Assembly: GCA_013180625.2 (NCBI GenBank)
Contig: SNVD02016055.1
Coordinates: 1-64,000, forward strand
Source of the DNA: Boswellia sacra
Lineage: Eukaryota > Streptophyta > Magnoliopsida > Sapindales > Burseraceae
DNA length: 64,000 bases
Reading direction: 5' to 3'
Shown: one piece after another, positions 55,509 through 64,000 of the stretch
Layout: every line of letters starts with the position of its first letter
How positions within the stretch are numbered: the stretch's first letter is position 1
Notes under the pieces: generated by a model
What the model was told of the DNA's origin: nothing
Seen by the model: only the letters and a program-made list of their open reading frames with translations
Databases searched by the model: none
Position numbers and translations under genes: made by a program

Positions 55509-56074
55509 TGTTGACCCAGGTATGACAACCCAAGAGGGGGGGTGAATTGGGTGTTTATTTATAAAAACGGATTTAGTAAACTTTTCTTAAAAGATCAAAA
55601 TTATTTAACAAGATGAAAATAGAATGCAATCAAGAGAATAGCAATAAAGAACAATCACAAGTACAAGTAAATATAAAGAGGATAGGGATAGAGAGAGTGC
55701 AAACTCAATTTACGTTGTTCGGCAAACCTTGCCTACGTCCACGGGCTCCTAGCTCCACAAGCTAGGCTTTCCACTAAGCTGTAGAAATCTTTACAACTTG
55801 CTTGATGAACAACCTCATCAAGACTTCAACCCTTGATAACACCACACCAAGAGTTCTTCTTGATGAACAACCTCACCAAGGCTTTTTCCTTCAACTCTTG
55901 ATAACACCACACCAAGAGTTCTTCTTGATGAACAACCTCACCAAGGTTTCTCCCTTCAACTCTTGATAACACCACACGAAGAGTTCTCTCAAGGATAACT
56001 ATTATCCTTTACAAGAAGATCTCTCTCACCACAATACAAGAACAAAGATAATTGTTTACAATAAAAGTACAACT
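55509..56074 (-). repeat. Maximus/SIRE-type LTR, minus orientation, part 1
   Basis: The reverse complement of the LTR ends at 57310-57883 and 62530-63107, including the 65-bp internal repeats and the ATACCTGGGTCAACA terminus at 55509. It is interrupted at 56074 by the plus-strand copy and resumes at 63108. No PBS complement lies left of 55509, so it is a 3' or solo LTR. Confidence 0.88.
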
Positions 56075-57883
56075 TGTTAGCCCTAAGGCTACATGATAAT
56101 TTTGATGATAACAATACACATTGATTAATTGAGATTTACTAACATGTTTATTTATGTGCAAGAGTAAGATCATTGAAATAATTTTAAAATCAAGAAGAGG
56201 CTTATTAAAATGAAGTGTTGAAGCTAAGGAGAAGACTACATGTTAAAGGCACCAAAGTTTAAGAACAAGGATTGACTCAAGGAATGTGACACATGAGCAA
56301 TGTTCAATCAATTGGTCATATATATCTCTACAAATATCCAAATGATGTGATTCTTGAGCCTTTGGAAAGCTTACTCAATTTATAACATTTCATATGTTTT
56401 AATGAAATTCAAATTTTAAGTGCAAGGTTGTCCAAATCATCATGCAAGTTGAAAGACAAATGGAAGCAGCTGACATGAGCACCGAATACTCTTTGGACAT
56501 ATCTTGAGCTAGAAAAATCAAAATGACTGATTCTTGTGGCATTGGAAAGATGACTTAATGAGTCAACATTTCATATGTTTTGAAAAATTCAAATTTCAAA
56601 CAGAAGGCCGACATAATTGACATGCAATTCGGTGGACTGACACAGAGAAGAAAAATCAACTCACATGAGCACCGAATGGTGTTTTGGCCATATCTTAAGA
56701 TAGAGATATCCAAATGCTTTGATTCTTAATGTTTTGGAAAGATTATTCAAATATGCAGATCTTTATGTTTTGAAGAAATTCAAATTTCAAACGGAAGGCT
56801 GACAGAATTATCATTCAATTTGGTGGACTGACACAAGAAAGAAAAATCAAGTCACATGAGCACCGAATGGTGTTTTGGCCATCTCTTGAGCTACAGATAT
56901 CCAAATGCCTTGATTCTTGATGCGTTGGAAAGCTTATTCAAATGTGCAGATCTTTTATGTTTTGAATATTTTCAAATTTCAAACGGAACATTGAAAAAAA
57001 TGGAAGACAAGATTACGGTTCTTTATGGTGGGCAGAAAATTTGGAGTTGGTGTCCTCACTTGATTAAGTTCATCCTATGTGCCTTCATAAAGCGAGCCTT
57101 TCTAACATGCATGCATCCAGCAAAAAGATAAGTGCAAGAACAAGCATTTGTGTATCAAGCAAAAAAAGCCAAGAGAAATTATCAAGATTATAGAGTCTTA
57201 TATTATCTATCTTTTCTTGAAGAGAGTTTTACTTTTATTGTAAAAATTATCTTTGTTCTTGTATTGTGGTGAGAGTGAGATATTATTGTAAAGGATAATA
57301 GTTATCCTTGAGAGAACTCTTGTTGTGTGTTATCAAGATTTGAAGGAAGTTGCCTTGGTGAGGTTGTTCATCAAGAAGAACTCTTGGTGTGGTGTTATCA
57401 AGGGTTGAAGAAGTTGCCTTGGTGAGGTTGTTCATCAAGAAGAACTCTTGGTGTGGTGTTATCAAGAGTTGGAAGATAAAGTCTTGGTGAGGTTGTTCAT
57501 CAAGAGAAACTTGGTGTGGTATTATCAAGAGTTGGAAGAAAAAGTCTTGGTGAGGTTGTTCATCAAGCAAGTTGTAAGATTTCTACAACTTAGTGGAAAG
57601 CTTAGCTCGTGGAGCTAGGAGCCCGTGGACGTAGGCAAGGTTTGCCGAACCACGTAAATTGAGTTTGCACTCTCTCTATCCCTATCCTCTTTATGTTTAC
57701 TTGCACTTGTAATTATTCTTTATTGCTATTCTCTTGATTGCATTTTATTTTCATTTTCTTTACCTTTATTCTCAAAGAAATAGTTAAATAATTTTGATCT
57801 TCAAATAAAAGTTTTACAAATCCGTTTTGATAAATAAAAACCCAATTCACCCCCCCTCTTGGGTTGCCATACCTGGGTCAGCA
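56075..57883 (+). repeat. SIRE-like 5' LTR (1809 bp)
   Basis: Contains about four imperfect repeats of 183-192 bp (the word ATGAGCACCGAAT recurs at 56475, 56665 and 56857) and four copies of a 65-bp repeat (CTTGGTGAGGTTGTTCATCA at about 57353, 57418, 57483 and 57546). Confidence 0.92.
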
Positions 57884-57885
57884 AG

Positions 57886-57897
57886 TGGTATCAGAAC
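57886..57897 (+). promoter_or_regulatory. Primer-binding site (tRNA-iMet type)
   Basis: TGGTATCAGAAC, 2 bp after the LTR; matches the initiator-tRNA-Met site except at the next-to-last base. Confidence 0.85.
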
Positions 57898-57938
57898 AAG
57901 GTTGCTCATTTTTTTTAAATCTTAACCGATTTTGAGCT

Positions 57939-59343
57939 ATGGCAACTTTTAATTCAACTTCATATGTTGAGGGGCTTTCTATTTCTAGACCTCCATTTTT
58001 TAATGGAAGTGATTACTCTTATTGGAAAACTAGAATGAGTATTTTCTTGAAATCTTTTGATTATGATTTATGGTCTATTGTTTTGGAAGGACCTTTTGTT
58101 CATACCAAAATTGAAAATGGGGAATGCATGCTTAAAGAACCTAAAGAGTTTAGTGAAGATGATAAAAAGAAATTGAGTTTGAATGCTAAAGATATGAATG
58201 TGTTGTATTGTGCTCTAGATAGAAATGAGTTTAATAGAATATCTACTTGTTCTACGGCACAAGAAATATGGCACACACTTGAAGTAACTCATGAAGGCAC
58301 TAGTCAAGTTAAAGAATCCAAAATTAGTATGCTAGTTCATAGTTATGAGCTTTTTTAAGATGAAATCGGATGAATCAATTTCTGAAATGTTTACTAGATT
58401 TACGGATATTATTAATAGTTTGAAATCTCTTGGTAAATCTTATTCTAATGTTGAAATGGTGAGAAAGATTCTTAGGTGTCTACCAAACTCTTGGGAGCCA
58501 AAGGTGACGGCAATTCAAGAAGCAAAGGACCTCACCAAACTACCATTAGAAGAACTTATGGGTTCTCTCATGACTCATGAAATCACCTGAAGGAGAATGA
58601 AGAAGATTTTTGCGATGTGGCAAACATGTGCTTCATGGCTTTAAGAGAAAATGAGATAAGTATTCTAAAACATGATCCTAAGCTTTCATATGATGAATTA
58701 CTTGAAGCATTCCAAAATTTACATGTGCAAGTTGATAAGCAAAATTCAAAAATTAATGCTTTCAAAAAGAAGTCAAAAATCATGTTATCTCAATTAGAAG
58801 AGGTGGTAGAAATAAATGAAGTTTTAGAAAATGAAAATGAAATTTTAAAGCAAAAAGATTTTGAAAGTTGGAAAGTCAAATACATTTATTAAAAATTGAA
58901 AATGACATTTTAAAACAAAAGGATTTTGATAAATTGGAGAAACAAAATGCTATTTTGAAAAAGGAAAATAATGACTTAAGAAATATTGTTGATAGTTTTA
59001 CAAAAAGTACAAAAAATTTGAATTCTATGTTACAAAACCAAAGGTGTGTTTTTGATAAAAGAGGTTTAGGATATAAAACTCATAAAAATCAAAAGTATTT
59101 AAAAAATTATTTTGCCCATGCATCTTCTAGGAATAATCCTAATCATTCATGTACTTATTGTGGAAGAAAGGGACACAAAGTGTATTATTGTTATATTAAG
59201 AGAAATCCTAATTTGAAACAAATATGGGTTCCAAAAAGTACCATAACTAACCCCCAAGGACCCAAGAACTTTTGGGTACCAAAAAGTTACTCCTTGAATG
59301 TTGATTGTAGAGACAAAGGAGTGGCAAACACAAGTGGTACTTA
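57939..59343 (+). pseudogene. SIRE-like gag
   Basis: Starts at the first ATG after the PBS (MATFNSTSYVEGLSISRPPF). The copia gag domain is seen as FNGSDYSYWKTRMSIFLKSF, LDRNEFNRISTCSTAQEIW and, after a frameshift near 58350, FFKMKSDESISEMFTRFTDI and ILRCLPNSWEPKVTAIQEAK. A Lys/Glu-rich coiled coil follows (58617-58990), then a CCHC knuckle (CTYCGRKGHKVYYC) near 59150. Two further frame breaks occur (about 58590 and 58890). Gag would package element RNA. Confidence 0.87.
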
Positions 59344-60380
59344 GATAATGGATGCTCAAGGCATATGACCGGAGATGTCTCCAAATTCTCAAGATTAATC
59401 ATGAAGAAAAGAGGATATGTGACCTTCGGTGATGATGCCAAAGGAAGGGTAATCGAACATGGTGATATTGGTAACCCTTCTTCACTTATTATTGAAAATA
59501 TTTTGCTTGTTAATGGTTTGAAACATGATTTGATTAGCATTAGTTAATTGTGTGATAAGGGATATTTTGTTACTTTTGAGCATAATAGATGTGTGATTAA
59601 GGATGTTAGTAACATTAAGACATTATTTGTTGGTAATAAATGTGGTAATATTTATACAATTGATATTGATGTTAATGATCATGTAGGAAATTGTTTCATT
59701 GTTAATCATGATGCTTGGTTATGGCATAGAAGGTTAGGTCATGCTAGCATGGACACAATTTCAAAAATTTCTAAAAATGATTTAGTTGATGGTCTTCCAA
59801 AAATAAAATTTGAAAAGGATAAGAATTGTGATGCTTGTCAATTTGGAAAACAAGTGAGAACTTCTTTTAAACAAAAGAAATTTATTTCAACAAATAAACC
59901 TCTACAATTACTTCATTTGGATTTATTTGGACCATTAAGAACTCAAAGTCTTGGTGGAAAGTATTATGTTTTTGTTATTATGGATGATTATTCAAGATTC
60001 ACTTGGGTATTATTCTTGAAAACTAAAAATGAGGCCATACAAGCTTTTTCAAATTTGCAAAAAGAGTCCAAAATCAAAAAGGGTATTCTATTGTGTCCAT
60101 TAGGAGTGATCATGGTGGTGAAGTAGACAATGTTGCATTTGAAAATCTTTTGTGATGAAAATGGTTTTGAGCATAATTTTTCCTCACCTAGAACTCCAAA
60201 ACAAAATGGTGTTGTCGAAAGGAAAAATAGGACTATCCAAGAAATGGCTAGGACCATGTTACTTGAAAATAATTTGCCAAAATATTTTTGGGCCGAAGCC
60301 GTTAATACCGCATGCTTTATAATCAATAGAGTCCATATTAGAGCTTTAATAAAGAAAACTCCTTATGAACTTTGGAAATG
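59344..60380 (+). pseudogene. SIRE-like protease and integrase
   Basis: The protease active site reads WYLDNGCSRHMTGD near 59338: the usual Asp-Ser-Gly is Asp-Asn-Gly. A stop at about 59545 follows LKHDLISIS. Then comes the GAG-pre-integrase zinc segment (HDAWLWHRRLGHASMDTI; CDACQFGKQ) and the integrase core (LHLDLFGPLRTQSLGGKYY with the first Asp, VIMDDYSRFTWVLFLKTK, and after a frameshift near 60105 a segment with NFSSPRTPKQNGVVERKNRT, holding the Glu). The expected second Asp near 60110 is in the frameshifted part. It ends YELWK-stop at 60380. Confidence 0.85.
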
Positions 60381-61301
60381 AAGAAAACCCAACATTTGAT
60401 TTCTTAAACTTTTTGGATGTAAATGTTTTATTTTAAACACCAAGGATAACCTTGGAAAATTTGATGCAAAAGTCGGTGTTGGAATTTTTGTTGGCTACTC
60501 CAACCATAGTAAAGCATATAGAGTTTTAACAAAAAAACTCTTACTATTAAAGAATCTATGCATGATGAATTTGATGAAACTAATGTGATTTCTTCAAAGA
60601 ATTTAGATGATGATATTGTTGAGGTAGAAAAGCAAATCATGGAATCAAGGCTTGATGAAAAGAGCCAAGATAAATTACAACTTTGACAAGAAAAGCGTGA
60701 GGAAGTAAATGATTCTTTCCAAGAATTATCAAAGAAATGAAGGTACGTAAAAGCTCACCCTAAAAGATCTCATTATTGGTGAACCATCACAAGGTATGAG
60801 AAATAGATCTTCTTTTAGGAACTTTTGTAATCATTTTGTATTTGTCTCTCAATTTGAACCAAAATCTTTTAAAGAAGCCAAAAATGAGAAAAGTTAGATT
60901 TTGGCTATGCAAGAAGAATTGAACCAATTTGAGAGAAACCAAGTTTGGGAATTAGTCCCTAGACCTAAATATGACTAAACCCCTTAGTCAAGATATATTT
61001 TGCATAATTAGAAGAGAATTAGGCATGTTGGATATGTCTTAATTTTGTTTTTATATGATAATCTTTGAATGGTAGCATATGTTAAGGGTGGTAGCATATG
61101 TTAAGGGGGAGAATATTTTTAGGGGGAGTAGTTAATTTGATTACATCTTTTTGATGATAACAAAAGGGGGAGAAATAGTTGGATTGCTTATATTCATAAC
61201 AAGTGCCACCTTTTAGTTTATTATTGATTTTATTTTCATTCTTGATTTTAGATTATATTTTAAAGCAATCAATGGTTTGTCATCATCAAAAAGGGGGAGA
61301 T
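60381..61301 (+). pseudogene. SIRE-like integrase end, RT start, deletion, 3' region
   Basis: FLKLFGCKCFILNTKDNLGK and VGIFVGYSNHSKAYRV are the C-terminal integrase part. Near 60880-60980 the frame KSFKEAKNEKS, stop, ILAMQEELNQFERNQVWELV is the very start of copia RT. It then breaks off, and about 1.3-1.5 kb of RT and RNase H expected here is absent. A 3' untranslated stretch and the purine tract AAAAAGGGGGAGA (61289-61301) follow. Confidence 0.8.
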
Positions 61302-63107
61302 TGTTAGCCCTAAGGCTACATGATAATTTTGATGATAACAATACACATTGATTAATTGAGATTTACTAACATGTTTATTTATGTGCAAGAGTAAGATCAT
61401 TGAAATAATTTTAAAATCAAGAAGAGGCTTATTAAAATGAAGTGTTGAAGCTAAGGAGAAGACTACATGTTAAAGGCACCAAAGTTTAAGAACAAGGATT
61501 GACTCAAGGAATGTGACACATGAGCAATGTTCAATCAATTGGTCATATATATCTCTACAAATATCCAAATGATGTGATTCTTGAGCCTTTGGAAAGCTTA
61601 CTCAATTTATAACATTTCATATGTTTTAATGAAATTCAAATTTCAAGTGCAAGGTTGTCCAAATCATCATGCAAGTTGAAAGACAAATGGAAGCAGCTGA
61701 CATGAGCACCGAATACTCCTTTGGACATATCTTGAGCTAGAAAAATCAAAATGACTTGATTCTTGCGGCATTGGAAAGATGACTTAATGAGGAACATTTC
61801 ATATGTTTTGAAAAAATTCAAATTTCAAACAGAAGGCCGACATAATTGACATGCAATTCGGTGGACTGACACAAAGAAGAAAAATCAACTCACATGAGCA
61901 CCGAATGGTGTTTTGGCCATATCTTAAGATAGAGATATCCAAATGCTTTGATTCTTAATGTTTTGGAAAGATAATTCAAATATGCAGATCTTTCATGTTT
62001 TGAAGAAATTCAAATTTCAAACGGAAAGCTGACAGAATTATCATTCAATTTGGTGGACTGACACAAGAAAGAAAAATCAAGTCACATGAGCACCGAATGG
62101 TGTTTTGGCCATATCTTGAGCTACAGATATCCAAATGACTTGATTCTTAATGAGTTGGAAAGCTTATTCAAATGTGCAAATCTTTTATGTTTTGCAGATT
62201 TTCAAATTTCAAACGGAACATTGACAAAAATGGAAGACAAGATTACGGTTTTTATGGTGGGCAGAAAATTTGGAGTTGGTGTCTTCACTTGATTAAGTTC
62301 ATCCTATTTGCCTATAAAAGGAGCCCTTCTCCCATGCATGCATTCAGAAAAAGATAAGTGCAAGAGAAGCATTTTATCAAGCAAAAAAGCCAAGAGAAAT
62401 ATCAAGATTATAGAGCTTTTATATTATCTATCTACTCTTTGAAGAGAGTTATACTTTTGTTGTAAAAATTATCTTTGTTCTTGTATTGTGGTGAGAGTGA
62501 GATATTATTGTAAAGGATAATAGTTATCCTTGAGAGAACTCTTGCTGTGTGTTATCAAGAGTTGAGGAAAGTTGCCTTGGTGAGGTTGTTCATCAAGAAG
62601 AACTCTTGGTGTGGTGTTATCAAGGGTTGAAGGAAGTTGCCTTGGTGAGGTTGTTCATCAAAAAGAACTCTTGGTGTGGTGTTATCAAGGGTTGAAGGAA
62701 GTTGCCTTGGTGAGGTTGTTCATCAAGAAGAACTCTTGGTGTGGTGTTATCAAGAGTTGAAGAAAAAGTCTTGGTGAGGTTGTTCATCAAGCAAGTTGTA
62801 AAGATTTCTACAACTTAGTGGAAAGTTAGCTCGTGGAGCTAGGAGCCCGTGGACGTAGGCAAGGTTTGCCGAACCACGTAAATTGAGTTTGCACTCTCTC
62901 TATCCCTATCCTCTTTATGTTTACTTGCACTTGTAATTATTCTTTATTGCTATTCTCTTGATTGCATTTTATTTTCATCTTCTTTACCTTTATTCTCAAA
63001 GAAATAGTTAAATAATTTTGATCTTCAAATAAAAGTTTTACAAATCCGTTTTGATAAATAAAAACCCAATTCACCCCCCCTCTTGGGTTGCCATACCTGG
63101 GTCAGCA
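61302..63107 (+). repeat. SIRE-like 3' LTR (1806 bp)
   Basis: Collinear with the 5' LTR, including both sets of internal repeats. It differs by scattered single-base changes and small indels. Confidence 0.92.
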
Positions 63108-64000
63108 CAACTCTCTTCAAAGAGTAGATAAAGAATATAAAAATTCTCTAAACTTGATATTTCTTTTACTTTGTTGCTTGATGGATTCTTGTTGAATGCA
63201 TGGGAGAAGAGCTCCTTTTATAGGCAACTGAGATGAACTTAATCAAGTGAAGACACCAACTCCAAATTTTCTGCCCACCATGAAAACTGTAATCTTGTCT
63301 TCCATTTTTGTCAATGTTCTGTTTTTAATTTGAAAATATCAAAACATAAAAGATCTTCATAATTGAACAAGATTTCCAACGCATCAAGAATCAAGTCATT
63401 TGGATATCTCTAGCTCAAGATATGGATAAAATATCATTCGGTGCTCATGTGACTTGATTTTTCTTCCTTGTGTCAGTCCATTGACTTGCACACCAATTAT
63501 GTCGGTCTTCCATTTGAAATTCGAATTTCTTCAAAAAATATAAATGTGCTTCATTAAATCATCTTTCCAATGCCATAAGAATCAAGTCATTTGGATATCT
63601 ATAGCTCAAGATATGGACAAAAGATCATTTGGTGCTCATGTGAGTTGAGTTTTCTTCCTTGTGTCAGTCCACCGATTTGCATATCAATTATGTCATCCTT
63701 CAATTTGAAATTTGAATTTTTTCAAAAAATATGAAATGTGCTTCCTTAAATCATCTTTCCAATGCCATAATAATCAAGTCATTTGAATATCTCTAGCTCA
63801 AGATATGTCTAAAATAGTATTCAGTGCTCATGTCAGCTGCTTCTATTTGTCTTTTAACTTGCATGATGATTTAGATAACCTTGCACTTGAAATTTGAATT
63901 TCTTTAAAACATATAAAATGTTATAAATTGAGTAAGCTTTCTAAAGGCTTAAGAATCACTTCATTTGGACATTTATAGTGAAATATATGACTAATTGATT
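63108..64000 (-). repeat. Maximus/SIRE-type LTR, minus orientation, part 2
   Basis: Continues the LTR of 55509-56074 after the nested insertion, starting with the duplicated CAACT. It carries the 190-bp internal repeats in reverse orientation (GTGCTCATGT words near 63443, 63633 and 63825) and runs off the window. It is more diverged from the plus-strand LTRs than they are from each other. Confidence 0.88.

Larger units (their letters stand above)
56075..63107 (+). mobile_element. Ty1/copia element, Maximus/SIRE-like, nested in an LTR of its own family
   Basis: LTRs at 56075-57883 and 61302-63107 start TGTTAGCCC and end GGGTCAGCA. The flanking 5 bp are CAACT on both sides (56070-56074, 63108-63112). 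The 3.4-kb interior has a PBS, gag, protease, integrase, a short RT start and a purine tract, in copia order. Most of RT and all of RNase H have been lost near 60980. The two LTRs are almost identical in length and closely similar, so this is a fairly young insertion of a defective copy. Confidence 0.93.

Noticed and set aside
55363..55545. 60-codon frame starting MDCPDCIGEKLK
   Set aside because: It runs across the SIRE LTR border at 55509 and has no splice or family support.
57283..57570. 95-codon minus-strand repeat protein
   Set aside because: Antisense reading of the 65-bp LTR repeats of the SIRE-like element.

Overview
This window is repeat-dense nuclear DNA of a flowering plant, most likely a eudicot. 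The evidence is AT-rich sequence, plant-specific retrotransposon lineages (Athila, chromoviruses, Maximus/SIRE-like copia, DUF4283-type LINE ORF1), plant CACTA transposons, and intron-containing fragments of plant genes. I see no bacterial operons, rRNA, tRNA genes or CRISPR arrays. The species cannot be named from the sequence.

Layout, left to right. 1-6507: the 5' two thirds of a decayed Athila-type Ty3/gypsy element on the minus strand (integrase, RNase H, RT, protease, gag, tRNA-Asp-type PBS, 1.4 kb LTR). It is inserted in an inverted LTR fragment of the next element. 6663-8494: a short non-autonomous LTR element with a coiled-coil ORF, ending 25 bp before a plausible splice acceptor. 8520-11373: unidentified host exon candidates on both strands. 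11754-24664: a decayed chromovirus. Its outer LTRs share the 5-bp target duplication ATTTT, although it now contains a threefold 1.35-kb tandem repeat (host DNA + 5' LTR + leader), a twofold 1.06-kb tandem repeat, and two DUF4283 LINE-like insertions that carry ORF1 only.

25182-29415: a CACTA-ended, 3-bp-TSD interval holding fragments of three unrelated host genes in one orientation, MCM4, a WDR4/TRM82-like WD-repeat protein and a UPL3-type HECT ligase. It is a probable Pack-CACTA element. 29419-33385: AT-rich DNA with a MITE candidate and a 1.7-kb solo-LTR-like block. 33396-41289: a degenerate Ty1/copia element (minus strand), split by a 6.3-kb Tekay/Del-type chromovirus (34398-40732, TSD TTTAC) that lost gag, protease and most of RT. 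41290 to at least 55508: a large CACTA (En/Spm) transposon on the minus strand. From its 3' end it has a TIR, a four-copy 472-bp tandem array, a Transposase_24 gene carrying a C-terminal Ulp1-type cysteine protease domain, a TNP2 transposase gene, and an upstream stretch with several clean exon-like frames of unknown origin. Its right TIR is not in the window.

55509-64000: a Maximus/SIRE-like LTR in minus orientation, into which a plus-strand copy of the same family (56075-63107, TSD CAACT) has jumped. That copy has lost most of RT and all of RNase H.

The order of events can be partly read from the nesting: host DNA, then chromovirus, then LINE and tandem amplifications; copia, then Tekay and CACTA; SIRE, then SIRE. 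No complete, undamaged autonomous element is present. The least ordinary parts are the triple gene capture, the Ulp1-bearing CACTA with its tandem array, and the tandem amplification of an LTR/host junction.
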